Shown: one piece after another, positions 1-7,544 of the stretch | Position numbering within the stretch: position 1 is the first letter of the stretch | How the letters are laid out: each line of letters begins with the position of its first letter | Source: Caulobacteraceae bacterium | Lineage (GTDB): Bacteria; Pseudomonadota; Alphaproteobacteria; Caulobacterales; Caulobacteraceae | Reading direction: 5' to 3' | Assembly: GCA_004144935.1 (NCBI GenBank) | Contig: SDZP01000049.1 | Span: 1 to 14,813 of the forward strand | DNA: 14,813 bases | The notes under the pieces: generated by a model | What the model saw: the letters and a program-made list of their open reading frames with translations, nothing else | Databases searched by the model: none | What the model was told of the DNA's origin: nothing | Program-made: the position numbers and the translations under genes

Positions 1-528
1 GTAGGGGCGGAAGGTGGGCGTGGCTATGGCCTCGGCCAGCTGCCTGCCCAGCGCCTCGTCCGGGCAGGCAAGCGTGACCGCCGTCGGCAGGCCGCGCGAC
101 ACCTCGCCGGCGAAGCTGGGTCCCGACAGCACGGCCGGCGCGCAATCGGGCAGCGTCTCTTCCAGCACCTGGGTCATCAGCTTCAGCGAGCCCTGCTCGA
201 CGCCCTTGCTGCACAGCAGGACCGGCAGGCCGGGTCGGGCGTAGGGTGCGAACTCGCGCAGCGCCGAACGCAGGAACTGGGCCGGGGCGACGGCCAGCAC
301 CAGGTCGGCGCCCGCCAGGTCGGCCATGTCGGTGGTGGCGGCGATGGCGTCGTCGAGGGTCACGCCGGGCAGGAACATGGCGTTCTCGCGGGTCTCGCGG
401 ATCTGGCGCACGGCCTCGGCCTCGCGGATCTGCAGGCAGACGGTCAGACCCGCCCGCGCCGCCACCTGGGCCAGGGCGGTGCCCCAGGCCCCGCCGCCGA
501 TCACCGCCGCCCGTTTCATGCTGCTCAT
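1..528 (-). CDS. gpsA: NAD(P)-dependent glycerol-3-phosphate dehydrogenase, 3' end cut by window edge
   Basis: GpsA reduces dihydroxyacetone phosphate to sn-glycerol-3-phosphate in the cytoplasm, the entry step to phospholipid synthesis. Read on the minus strand from ATG 528, the first 176 codons are present and the gene runs off the window at position 1. Visible motifs: the Rossmann dinucleotide-binding loop VIGGGAWGTALA (residues 9-20), the LLCSKGVEQG segment and VLSGPSFAGEV, all characteristic of the family. The ATG at 528 overlaps the tsaD stop as ATGA, which supports it as start, with a weak AAAGG about 9 bases upstream. An in-frame ATG at 519 (protein beginning MKRAAVIGGG) is the alternative and is closer to the usual family N-terminus. 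The overlap with tsaD indicates co-transcription and translational coupling. Identity is secure; only the exact start is uncertain. Confidence 0.95.
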   Translation of the reverse strand, partial: MSSMKRAAVIGGGAWGTALAQVAARAGLTVCLQIREAEAVRQIRETRENAMFLPGVTLDDAIAATTDMADLAGADLVLAVAPAQFLRSALREFAPYARPGLPVLLCSKGVEQGSLKLMTQVLEETLPDCAPAVLSGPSFAGEVSRGLPTAVTLACPDEALGRQLAEAIATPTFRPY

Positions 529-1610
529 GACTTGGCGCCTTTGCGTCCGGGGATGTGCATGGGGTTGCTTGCAGCCGCCGCTTGGTCGAGGGGCCAGCGC
601 GGCCTGGCGACGGCGTCCAGGCCATCGCTGAGGCCCAGCTGCAGCCGCTCGGCCCCGGCCAGGGCGATCATGGCGGCGTTGTCGGTGCAATAGGCCAGCG
701 GCGGGGCGGTGAAGCTGAAGCCGTGCGCCTCCGCCGCGGCCTGCAAGCGGGCCCGGACATGCCGGTTGGCCGCCACCCCGCCGGCGACGACGAAGCGCAG
801 GCCTGTCCCATGGCGCTCGCCATAGGCCTTCATCGCCCGCTCCGACCGTTCGGTCAGCTGGCGGGCGATGGCCTCCTGCACGCTGGCGGCGAGATCGCGT
901 TGGTCCTCGGGGGCGGTGACCTTCTCGGCCATCCGCGCGGCCGCCGTCTTCAGCCCGGAGAAGGAGAAGTCGCAGTCGTCGCGGCCCAGCAGGGATCGGG
1001 GCAGCGGGAAGCGCCTGGCGTCGCCGCCCTCGGCCAGCTTTTCCAGCGCGGGACCGCCGGGATAGGGAAGGCCCATGGCCTTGGCGATCTTGTCGAACGC
1101 CTCGCCGGCCGCATCGTCGATGGTCGAGCCGAGGCGCTTGCAGGCGCCCACGCCCTCTACTGCCAAAAGTTGGCAGTGGCCGCCGCTGACCAGCAGCAGC
1201 AGGAAGGGATAGGGGATGTCCGCCCCCAGCCTGGCCGAGACCGCATGGCCCTCCAGGTGGTTCACCGCCACCAGCGGCAGGCTCCGCGCCAGCGCCACCG
1301 CTTTGCCGAACGACAGGCCGACCATCACCCCGCCGACGAGGCCCGGTCCGGCCGTGGCCGCGACGCCGCTGAGCTGGCCGTAGGTGACCCCCGCCTCGGC
1401 CATGGCCCGGCCGGCGATGCCGTCGATGCTCTCGACATGGGCCCGGGCGGCGATCTCCGGCACCACGCCGCCGAACGGGGCGTGCTCGGCGATCTGGCTG
1501 GCGATCACCGAGGACAGCACCGTGGCGCGGCCGTCGGCCTCCAGCCGCACCACCGAGGCGGCGGTTTCGTCACAGCTGGTTTCGAGGCCAAGGACAGTCT
1601 GCGGGATCAT
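525..1610 (-). CDS. tsaD: tRNA N6-adenosine threonylcarbamoyltransferase TsaD
   Basis: TsaD (Kae1/YgjD/Gcp family) transfers the threonylcarbamoyl group to A37 of ANN-decoding tRNAs, working with TsaB, TsaE and TsaC. At 361 residues it is of ordinary bacterial length. Motifs seen: the N-terminal ASKHA phosphate loop LGLETSCDETAASVV (from residue 7), the metal-binding HLEGH (H118, H122), LLVSGGHCQLL (about 139-149), LPYPGGPALEKLA, FSFSGLKTA, VVAGGVAANRH and the C-terminal CTDNAAM metal/nucleotide motif. Start ATG 1610 leaves only three residues before the conserved core, typical for the family. It shares a 4-base overlap with gpsA downstream and lies divergent from hemC across a 105-base gap. 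tRNA-Thr, one of its expected substrates, happens to lie later in this window; that is probably coincidence. Confidence 0.97.
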   Translation of the reverse strand: MIPQTVLGLETSCDETAASVVRLEADGRATVLSSVIASQIAEHAPFGGVVPEIAARAHVESIDGIAGRAMAEAGVTYGQLSGVAATAGPGLVGGVMVGLSFGKAVALARSLPLVAVNHLEGHAVSARLGADIPYPFLLLLVSGGHCQLLAVEGVGACKRLGSTIDDAAGEAFDKIAKAMGLPYPGGPALEKLAEGGDARRFPLPRSLLGRDDCDFSFSGLKTAAARMAEKVTAPEDQRDLAASVQEAIARQLTERSERAMKAYGERHGTGLRFVVAGGVAANRHVRARLQAAAEAHGFSFTAPPLAYCTDNAAMIALAGAERLQLGLSDGLDAVARPRWPLDQAAAASNPMHIPGRKGAKS

Positions 1611-1662
1611 ACGGATTTGCGGTTCCGGGGCGGCTCCTGTAGCAGCCCATTGTCATTCGTTG

Positions 1663-1685
1663 GCGCGTGGCGGTCGGCCACGCGC
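1663..1685 (+). promoter_or_regulatory. Perfect 9-bp inverted repeat in the tsaD-hemC divergent gap
   Basis: GCGCGTGGC and its exact reverse complement GCCACGCGC flank a 5-base GGTCG loop, ending 30 bases before the hemC ATG at 1716. A G-T wobble can lengthen the stem by one pair. Only a short TTGTT follows. Because both neighbouring genes point away from this gap it is unlikely to end either of them. It may be a 5'-leader hairpin of the hem operon or a protein-binding site. The structure is seen; the role is inferred. Confidence 0.4.
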
Positions 1686-1715
1686 TTGTTGAACGCCCGA
1701 GGTAGCCCTCCCGTC

Positions 1716-2669
1716 ATGTCGCCGCAACCTGTCGTCCGGATCGGCACCCGCGCCTCCAAGCTGGCGCTCGCGCAATCGCGCATGATGCAGCTGCGCATCG
1801 CCACCGCCCTTGGCGCCCCCGATCGCACCGACGAGGTCGCGCCGCTGGTCCGGATCACCACCACCGGCGACCGCATCCAGGATCGCCGGCTGCTGGAGGT
1901 CGGCGGCAAGGCGCTGTTCACCAAGGAGATCGAGGAGGCCCTGCTCGACGGCCGCATCGACGCCGCCGTCCATTCGATGAAGGACGTGCCGGCCGAGATG
2001 CCGCCCGGTCTCGCCATCGCCGCCATTCCCGAGCGCGAGGATCCGCGCGACGCCTTCATCAGCGACGAGTGGGAGACGCTTGAAGACCTGCCTCGGGGCG
2101 CCCGCCTCGGCACCGCCTCCCTGCGCCGCGCCGCCCAGTGCCTGGCTGCCCGGCCGGACCTGGAGATCGTCATGCTGCGTGGCAATGTCGACACCCGGCT
2201 GGCCAAGCTGGCCCGCGGCGAGGCCGACGCCATCCTGCTGGCCGCCTCCGGGCTCAATCGCCTGGGCCTCGGCAGCGTGGTGAAGAGCTTCCTCGACCCT
2301 GTCGTCAACCCGCCGGCTCCCGGCCAGGGCGCCCTGGCCATCCAGACGCGGATCGAGGACATCCACGCCGACTGGCTGACGGCCGTCTGCGACCTGGACA
2401 CGGTGATCACCGTCGCCGCCGAGCGGGGCGCCCTGGCCGCCCTGGAGGGCAGCTGCCGCACCGCGATCGGGGCCCACGCCCTGCTGAAGGACCGCCACCT
2501 GACCCTGATCGTCGAGGCCCTGACCCCCGACGGCCGGCAGCGGTTCCGCCGCGAAGGCGGCGTCATGCTGCCCGACGAGGGCGCCGAGGCCGCCGCCAGG
2601 GCCTTGGGGGCCGAGCTCGGCGATGCCGTGAGGCTGGAAGGCGGCGACGCCATCGTGCTGCACGAATAG
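1716..2669 (+). CDS. hemC: Hydroxymethylbilane synthase (porphobilinogen deaminase)
   Basis: HemC polymerises four porphobilinogen molecules into hydroxymethylbilane, the linear precursor of uroporphyrinogen III, in the cytosol. The 317-residue product has the standard length. Motifs: N-terminal RIGTRASKLALAQ, TTTGDRI...VGGKALFTKEIEEALL, HSMKDVPAEMPPGL with the catalytic aspartate D90, LGTASLRRAAQ, LRGNVDTRL, and EGSCRTAIGAHA with C247, the attachment cysteine for the dipyrromethane cofactor. Start ATG 1716 puts the conserved IGTR strand close to the N-terminus; the open frame continues far upstream only because of high GC. It is the first gene of a hemC-hemD-hemX-like-hemY run. A short hairpin-bearing gap separates it from hemD. 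Confidence 0.97.
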   Translation: MSPQPVVRIGTRASKLALAQSRMMQLRIATALGAPDRTDEVAPLVRITTTGDRIQDRRLLEVGGKALFTKEIEEALLDGRIDAAVHSMKDVPAEMPPGLAIAAIPEREDPRDAFISDEWETLEDLPRGARLGTASLRRAAQCLAARPDLEIVMLRGNVDTRLAKLARGEADAILLAASGLNRLGLGSVVKSFLDPVVNPPAPGQGALAIQTRIEDIHADWLTAVCDLDTVITVAAERGALAALEGSCRTAIGAHALLKDRHLTLIVEALTPDGRQRFRREGGVMLPDEGAEAAARALGAELGDAVRLEGGDAIVLHE

Positions 2670-2687
2670 GCGACGGCGCGAGGTCTT

Positions 2688-2712
2688 CCTTCTCCCTCTT
2701 GGGGGAGAAAGG
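2688..2712. repeat. Small palindromic intergenic hairpin between hemC and hemD (REP-like)
   Basis: TTCTCCC (2690-2696) and GGGAGAA (2703-2709) form a 7-bp stem around a TCTTGG loop, with CC/GG extending it past a bulged A. The pattern of TTCTCCC, a short loop and GGGAGAA resembles the short palindromes widespread between alphaproteobacterial genes. No U-tract follows, so it is not a convincing terminator and hemD can be read through from hemC. A single copy is visible in the window. Confidence 0.45.
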
Positions 2713-2761
2713 ACTCACCTTAAGGATTGATCGCGCGTCCCGTACCCGCCAGCTTGCCCTC

Positions 2762-3439
2762 GTGACCAATCCATCCCGCCTCGTCTGGATAAACCGCGCT
2801 CAACCCGGCGCCGCCGCGACGGCGAACCGGGTCGAGGCCAAGGGCTGGACCGCCTTGGTCGCGCCGCTGCTGGAAGCGCGAACCCTCCCAAACCCCACGC
2901 TCGACCTGACCGGCATTGCCGCCCTCGCCTTCTCCAGCGCCCAGGGTGTCCGCGCCTTCGCCGCCCTGACGGACGCCCGACTGCCGGCCTTCACGGTCGG
3001 CGACGCCACCGCGGAGGCGGCCCGCGCCGCTGGTTTCACCTCGGTGCAGTCCGCCGACGGCGATGTCCTGGCCCTCGCCGAGCTCATCGCCAGCGCCCGC
3101 CCTGGCCCGATCCTGCATGCCGGAGCCCTGCAGCCGGCCGGCGATCTGGTCGGCGACCTTACCGCCCGAGGCCTCAAGGCCCGCACGGTCGCCCTGTACG
3201 AGACCCGTTCGATCGAGCCGACCGAGGCCCTATCCCGCCTTCCCGACGTCACCGCCGTCCTGGTCCATTCCCCCAAGGCCGCCGCCCTGCTCGCCGCGCT
3301 ACTGACCGCCCGTTCGGCCCCGCACCTGCGACTGCTCACCCTCTCCGAAGCCGTCGCCGCCCCGCTGCGCGCCCTGGAAAATCCAAAGATCAGCGTCGCC
3401 CCGTTCCCCAACGAGGCTTCCCTGCTTAATCTGCTCTGA
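2762..3439 (+). CDS. hemD: Uroporphyrinogen-III synthase
   Basis: HemD cyclises hydroxymethylbilane with inversion of ring D to give uroporphyrinogen III. The sequence fits the poorly conserved HemD family: an N-terminal VWINRAQPGA strand/turn (family pattern VxxTRxxxGA), IAALAFSSAQGVRAFAAL (typical FTSxNAV-like region), FTVGDATAEAARAAGF (the vGxxTAxxxxxxGf signature), ILHAGALQPAGDLVGDL, VALYETR, and VLVHSPKAAALLAALL (the fxSpsav region). GTG 2762 is chosen because the conserved core begins within about 10 residues of it; there is no obvious Shine-Dalgarno site and no nearby ATG in frame. Length is 225 residues, slightly short of the usual 240-260. Its position directly after hemC supports the call. 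Confidence 0.9.
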   Translation: MTNPSRLVWINRAQPGAAATANRVEAKGWTALVAPLLEARTLPNPTLDLTGIAALAFSSAQGVRAFAALTDARLPAFTVGDATAEAARAAGFTSVQSADGDVLALAELIASARPGPILHAGALQPAGDLVGDLTARGLKARTVALYETRSIEPTEALSRLPDVTAVLVHSPKAAALLAALLTARSAPHLRLLTLSEAVAAPLRALENPKISVAPFPNEASLLNLL

Positions 3440-3473
3440 AAGCCGCCAAGGCCCGCCGGAACGATTCGCCCCG

Positions 3474-4373
3474 ATGACCGCGCCCGACACCGACGACATC
3501 ACCCCGCCCCGTGACCCGGCCGCCTTCGCCAGGCCGCGCGGCCGGGGCATCGGCATCGCCGCCGTCGCCGCCCTGTGCGTGGTCTGCGTGGCCCTCGGCT
3601 TCGCCGGTTCGCAGATCGCCCAGCGCCTCGGCGCCAGGGACCCGGCCGCTCCGCAGATCGATCCGGCGCCTCAGGCTCTCGACCGCCCTGCCCGTCCGGC
3701 CGGCCCGCCTCCGCCTCTGGCCGGGGCGCCCTCGGCTGCGCCTGTCGTCGCCTCGGGGTACGGCGATCTGGAGGCCCGCCTCGCCAACGTCGAGGCCAGC
3801 CAGCAGCGGACCCTGTCGGCGGCCGGCGCCGCCCTGGCCGCCACCGGGCTGGCCGAGGCCGCCCAGACCTCGCGGCCCTTCGAAAGCGAACTGGCGGCCC
3901 TCGAGCGCCTGCTGCCGCTGTCGCCCGACGCCCGCGCCCTGCGGCCGATGGCCGAGACCGGCGTGCCCAGCCGGGCCGCCCTGTCCGCCGAGTTCGGCGC
4001 TATCGCCGCCCGCGCCTCGACGGCCGCCCGCCAGCCGGGTGAAGGGGCGGGCATCGTCGACCGCATCCTGCATGCCCTGTCGGCGGTGGTCAGCATCCGC
4101 CGGGTCGGCGAAACCAGCGGCGGGGCGCCCGACGCCATTCTCGCCCGGGCCGAGCGGCAGACGGCCGAGGGCGACCTGGTCGGCGCCCTGGCCACCCTGC
4201 GCACCCTGCCCGCCGGCGCCGCCGCGGCGACGGCTGAATGGCGGGGCCGCGCCCAGCAGCGGGTCGCCCTCGACCAGCACCTGGCCAACATCCGCACCCA
4301 GGCCCTTTCGGACCTGACCCGGGCCGAGCAGACAAGGGCCGATCCGGCCCCGGTCGGAGACGTCCAGCCGTGA
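3474..4373 (+). CDS. HemX/mitofilin-like inner-membrane protein of the hem operon
   Basis: A 299-residue protein with a short polar N-terminus rich in Pro and Asp, one transmembrane segment at about residues 24-47 (GIGIAAVAALCVVCVALGFAG), a Pro/Ala-rich linker (55-90), and a periplasmic Ala-rich, probably helical C-terminal domain. This layout and its place between hemD and hemY match the COG4223/HemX-like proteins of alphaproteobacterial hem operons, which are distantly related to mitofilin. Their biochemical role is not settled; the E. coli HemX name came from the operon and does not prove methyltransferase activity. The stop overlaps the hemY start as GTGA, so the two are probably translationally coupled. 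Family assignment rests mostly on topology and context rather than sharp motifs. Confidence 0.8.
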   Translation: MTAPDTDDITPPRDPAAFARPRGRGIGIAAVAALCVVCVALGFAGSQIAQRLGARDPAAPQIDPAPQALDRPARPAGPPPPLAGAPSAAPVVASGYGDLEARLANVEASQQRTLSAAGAALAATGLAEAAQTSRPFESELAALERLLPLSPDARALRPMAETGVPSRAALSAEFGAIAARASTAARQPGEGAGIVDRILHALSAVVSIRRVGETSGGAPDAILARAERQTAEGDLVGALATLRTLPAGAAAATAEWRGRAQQRVALDQHLANIRTQALSDLTRAEQTRADPAPVGDVQP

Positions 4374-5908
4374 TCCGCACCGCCATCGTCGTCTTCATCC
4401 TGGCCGCCGCCGCCGTGGCGCTGATGGCGCTCACCCGCGAGGCCGGCGAGGCGCAGCTGACCTGGCTGGGCTGGCAGGTGCGAATGACCGCCGCCACCGC
4501 CGTGCTGCTGGTCATCTTCACCGCCCTGGGCGCCACCCTGCTCTGGCGGCTGGCCATCTGGCTGCTGGAGATCCCCCGCCGTGCCGAGCTGGCCCGCATC
4601 GAACGGCGCCGCAAGGAAGCCGGCGAGGCCCTGGCCCGGGGTTTCCTGGCCGCCGCCGCCGGCGATGGCGGCGAGGCACGCCGCCTGGCCCTCAAGGCCG
4701 GCGAACTGGCCGACGACAGCCCCGCCCTGGTCCGCATCCTCACCGCCCAGGCGGCGGAGGCGGCCGGCGACGGCCCCGCCGCCAAGGCCGCCTACGGGGC
4801 CATGGTCGCCTTCCCCGAGATGCGGCTGGCCGGCCACAAGGGCCTGATGACCACCGCCTTGGCCGAGGGCGACAAGACCGGCGCCCTGCGCCACGCCGAG
4901 GCCGCCTACGGCCTGGCCCGCACCGCGCGCTGGGCCTGGCGCGCCGTGCTCGAGGCCCGTCTGGAGGCCGGGGACTGGGCGGGAGCCCTGGAGCTCGTCA
5001 AGAGCGCCCTGGAGCGCAAGATCGTCTCGCCCATCGTCGCCGACCGCGCCCGGGCCGCCCTGCTGGCCGCCTCGGCCGCCAGCCTCGAGGGCGGCGACGA
5101 GCGCGCCCGCCGCCAGGCATCCGACTACGCCGCCCAGTCGGCCAAGCTGGCCCCCGACTTCGCCCCGGGCGCGGTGATGGCGGCCCGGCTGAGCGGCGAG
5201 ACCCGCGCCGCCCGGGCCACCGGCTTCATCGAGGCCGCCTGGAAACAGAAGCCGCACCCGGCCCTGTGGCTGGCCTATCGCGACCTGAAGACCACCGAGA
5301 CGCCGCGCGAGCGGGCCCGGCGGCTGGCGGCGCTGGCGGCGCTGAACCCGGCCGATCGCGAGAGCCGCATCCTTATGGTCGAGCAGGCGCTGATCGCCGG
5401 CGAGATCGGCGCCGCCCGCGCCGCCGCCGCCGAGCTTGAGGCCGAGCCCCTGACCGCCCGCCTGGCCGGCCTGCTGGCCCGCGCCGCCAATGCGGCGGGC
5501 GCCGTCGACGAGGCCCGGGCCTGGATGGCGCGCGGCGCCGCCGCCCCTCCGGAAGCCGACTGGTCCGACCTCGACCCCGAGGGCCAGGCCTTCGCCTACG
5601 AGCCCGGCGACTGGGCCCGGCTGGTCTCGACCTACGCCGAGACCGGCGAACTGATCCACCCGCGCCTGGAGCGGCGGGAGCGGGCGATGAGCGACCTGCC
5701 CGAGCTGCCGGTCTCCTATGTCGAGAGCGCCCCCTTTCTGGCCGCCGCCGGCGCCACGGCCCTGCCGATCCCCGACGACCCCGGCATCGACGGCGTCTAC
5801 GAGGGCGTTCCGGACGAGTCGCCGCCCTCCGACCCGACGCCCAAACTGCCTGCCAAAACACCTATGGGACGCCGCCGCTTGGCAAGCGCCCCGCGCCCGG
5901 CTAAATAG
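4370..5908 (+). CDS. hemY: HemY-type TPR protein of the haem operon
   Basis: A 512-residue inner-membrane protein with two N-terminal transmembrane segments (about residues 3-21 and 41-66), the HemY_N region containing the conserved short stretch LTWLGWQVRMT, then a long Ala-rich helical region that looks like TPR repeats (about 90-440) and a Pro-rich tail. HemY_N proteins of this sort are the last gene of hemCDXY operons and are thought to scaffold or regulate haem synthesis; this is not the Bacillus protoporphyrinogen oxidase also called HemY. GTG 4370 is chosen because it gives the 4-base GTGA overlap with the previous stop and starts right at the first membrane segment; the frame is open further upstream only as GC-rich shadow. 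GGAG lies at 4355-4358. Confidence 0.92.
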   Translation: MIRTAIVVFILAAAAVALMALTREAGEAQLTWLGWQVRMTAATAVLLVIFTALGATLLWRLAIWLLEIPRRAELARIERRRKEAGEALARGFLAAAAGDGGEARRLALKAGELADDSPALVRILTAQAAEAAGDGPAAKAAYGAMVAFPEMRLAGHKGLMTTALAEGDKTGALRHAEAAYGLARTARWAWRAVLEARLEAGDWAGALELVKSALERKIVSPIVADRARAALLAASAASLEGGDERARRQASDYAAQSAKLAPDFAPGAVMAARLSGETRAARATGFIEAAWKQKPHPALWLAYRDLKTTETPRERARRLAALAALNPADRESRILMVEQALIAGEIGAARAAAAELEAEPLTARLAGLLARAANAAGAVDEARAWMARGAAAPPEADWSDLDPEGQAFAYEPGDWARLVSTYAETGELIHPRLERRERAMSDLPELPVSYVESAPFLAAAGATALPIPDDPGIDGVYEGVPDESPPSDPTPKLPAKTPMGRRRLASAPRPAK

Positions 5909-5921
5909 CGCCCCTCCAGAA

Positions 5922-5937
5922 GACAGACCCGTCTGTC
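5922..5937 (+). other. Inverted repeat between hemY and tRNA-Thr
   Basis: GACAGAC and GTCTGTC form a perfect 7-bp inverted repeat separated by CC, 13 bases after the hemY stop and 2 bases before the tRNA. It lacks a U-tract. It could be a weak rho-independent terminator, an operator, or a processing hairpin at the tRNA 5' side; the sequence alone does not decide. Confidence 0.35.
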
Positions 5938-5939
5938 CG

Positions 5940-6015
5940 GCCGCTTTAGCTCAGCTGGTAGAGCACCTCATTCGTAATGAGGGGGTCACAGGTTCGAGTC
6001 CTGTAAGCGGCACCA
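5940..6015 (+). tRNA. tRNA-Thr (anticodon CGT), CCA encoded
   Basis: A complete 76-base cloverleaf: acceptor stem GCCGCTT paired with AAGCGGC, D arm GCTC...GAGC, anticodon stem CCTCA/TGAGG around loop TTCGTAA with anticodon CGT, variable loop GGGTC, T arm ACAGG-TTCGAGT-CCTGT, discriminator A and an encoded CCA at 6013-6015. It reads the ACG threonine codon, heavily used in GC-rich genomes. The gene is intact, and base composition changes sharply just after it, as expected where an element has integrated into a tRNA 3' end while restoring the gene. Confidence 0.97.
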
Positions 6016-6296
6016 CTCCTTAAATTAGGAAGTGACGAAGAGACCGGCTGAAAGGCCGGAACCTAGGACCTTGCGTGGGTCCCAGCTGGGTGTGGTCCTC
6101 AGAAGGGGATGGGAAGTGGAAGCTCAGCAGGGCCTGACGTGACTCCATGCGGACGCTGAAATGGCATTCTTCCTAACGCGGGGGCCGAATCCTGTCGCAC
6201 ATGTCGGAACTCGGCTCACCACGAATGCTGGGTGGCACACCGCGATACAATGCATAGTTGACTTGTTTTCCCGGAGTGGCGACCACTACCTTCACC
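6016..6296. other. Gene-free structured gap between tRNA-Thr and the SIR2 gene
   Basis: No convincing gene is present. At 6044-6059 a 6-bp stem (one G-T pair) is capped by a GAAA tetraloop. At 6065-6099 AGGACC pairs with GGTCCT around an inner segment that includes the 10-bp palindrome CCCAGCTGGG (6081-6090). A candidate -10 box TACAAT lies at 6246-6251, about 45 bases before the SIR2 ATG, without a good -35. No integrase fragment or direct repeat of the tRNA end was seen. This is presumably the left end of the island plus the promoter region of the defence operon. Confidence 0.5.
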
Positions 6297-7544
6297 ATGG
6301 CAGATGAACCGCATGAACCGCTTCGGCACGTTACCCAACTCCGACAAATCCTTTCGGCGGATAAGCTCTCTATTGGATTCTTCCTTGGTGCTGGATGCCC
6401 ATGCGCTGTCCGCGTCAAGGACCCAAAGAGTGGTGCCGACGGACCGCTAATCCCGGATATTCGGGGGCTCACCGCCGCCGTCAACAAAGAGATGACGGAG
6501 TCGAAAGACCACTCGGCTGCCTACGAGAAGCTCATCAAGGCAATTGAGGACGATGGCGATCCTGCGCCCACGGTAGAGGGAATGCTCAATCGAATCCGCG
6601 CGCTGCGCGACGTCGCCGGGAAGTCGCTCGTCCGCGACATGTCTTTTGATGAGCTTGATAGGCTTGACCGAGAAATATGTTCCCAAGTCCGAAACGTCGT
6701 GACCTGCGACCTGCCAACCGAAGCCAATCCCTATCACTCAATGGCGAGCTTCATACGAACTCACCGCTACCCGTTCTCAGAGATATTCACGACGAACTAT
6801 GATGTCCTGATCGAGCAGGCGCTGGAGCGCCAGCAGGTCCCGTATTTCGATGGTTTTGTCGGGTCGTCGCGGCCGTTCTTTGATCAACGAGCAATCGAGG
6901 ATGGTGAAATCCCCAAGAGGTGGTCCAGGCTTTGGAAGCTACATGGCTCGATCAATTGGCGGTACAACAAGACATCAAAGGCCGTGGTTCGCAGTGAGCG
7001 CGAGGCCGATGGCGATGAGCTACTGATCCACCCGTCTCATATGAAGTACGACGAGAGTCGGCGGATGCCGTATTTCGTCATGATCGACCGATTGAGGTCA
7101 TTTATCCGGCACAAGGAACGCCCTGTCGCGCTTATCATTCTGGGCTATTCGTTCGGTGATCAACACCTCAACGAGGCCATTGTAGAAAGCCTGAAAGCTA
7201 ACGCTTCATCGGCCTGCTTCGCGCTTCAATATGGCGATCTGACCCAGTACCCCGATGGCGTGAGGCTGGCTAAGGACAACGCAAACCTCTCTTTGCTGGC
7301 TCATGACGGAGCAGTCGTTCGGCGGCGACAAGGTCCATGGGTTGCGAACCCAGCGACCGATCTCTCCAAGCTAACTGCGACTTTTCAGAAGTGCCCTCCC
7401 GCTGCAGCTAGCGCAGCGCTACCTGCCACCGATCCTGCGGATACGCCCCAGCCCTGCAACTTCCTGGGCGGCGACTTCAAGCGGTTCGGCGATTTTCTCG
7501 ACGAGCTATCTGCCTACGATGCGCTGGGAACTGGGCAAACATAA
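6297..7544 (+). CDS. SIR2-family NADase effector of a SIR2-HerA defence operon
   Basis: A 415-residue SIR2-domain protein. The Rossmann NAD-binding motif FFLGAGCP (GAG at residues 31-33) is followed by IFTTNYDVLIE (165-169 TTNYD, with N167 in the catalytic-Asn place), KLHGSINW (H216 in the catalytic-His place) and GYSFGDQHLN (283-292). These are the hallmarks of the bacterial SIR2_2-type proteins that degrade NAD+ on phage infection rather than deacetylate proteins. The stop and the HerA ATG overlap by one base (TAATG), matching the known SIR2-HerA two-gene system, in which HerA assembles with and controls the NADase. Start: ATG 6297 is the first ATG but has no Shine-Dalgarno site. In-frame TTG 6258 and GTG 6276 are alternatives, and a leaderless start is possible. 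About 60 residues after the core form a low-complexity Ala/Pro linker and a short acidic helical tail. Confidence 0.93.
   Translation: MADEPHEPLRHVTQLRQILSADKLSIGFFLGAGCPCAVRVKDPKSGADGPLIPDIRGLTAAVNKEMTESKDHSAAYEKLIKAIEDDGDPAPTVEGMLNRIRALRDVAGKSLVRDMSFDELDRLDREICSQVRNVVTCDLPTEANPYHSMASFIRTHRYPFSEIFTTNYDVLIEQALERQQVPYFDGFVGSSRPFFDQRAIEDGEIPKRWSRLWKLHGSINWRYNKTSKAVVRSEREADGDELLIHPSHMKYDESRRMPYFVMIDRLRSFIRHKERPVALIILGYSFGDQHLNEAIVESLKANASSACFALQYGDLTQYPDGVRLAKDNANLSLLAHDGAVVRRRQGPWVANPATDLSKLTATFQKCPPAAASAALPATDPADTPQPCNFLGGDFKRFGDFLDELSAYDALGTGQT

Noticed and set aside
1607..2663. Two long minus-strand frames opposite hemC
   Set aside because: Both are compositionally biased, have no recognisable domain, and lie wholly opposite a certain hemC.
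555..2669. A 704-codon open frame on the plus strand spanning tsaD antisense and hemC
   Set aside because: The first 387 codons are antisense to tsaD, which has every family motif on the other strand. Only the part from 1716 is hemC. Long antisense frames are normal at this GC content.
3671..5659. A 662-codon minus-strand frame opposite the HemX-like gene and hemY
   Set aside because: Low-complexity Gly/Ala/Gln/Arg-rich translation and no motif; it is the shadow of hemY and its neighbour.
6258..6296. TTG 6258 as the SIR2 start, or TTGACT at 6258-6263 as a -35 box
   Set aside because: No ribosome site precedes the TTG, the extra 13 residues are not family-like, and no -10 box lies at the right distance after TTGACT.
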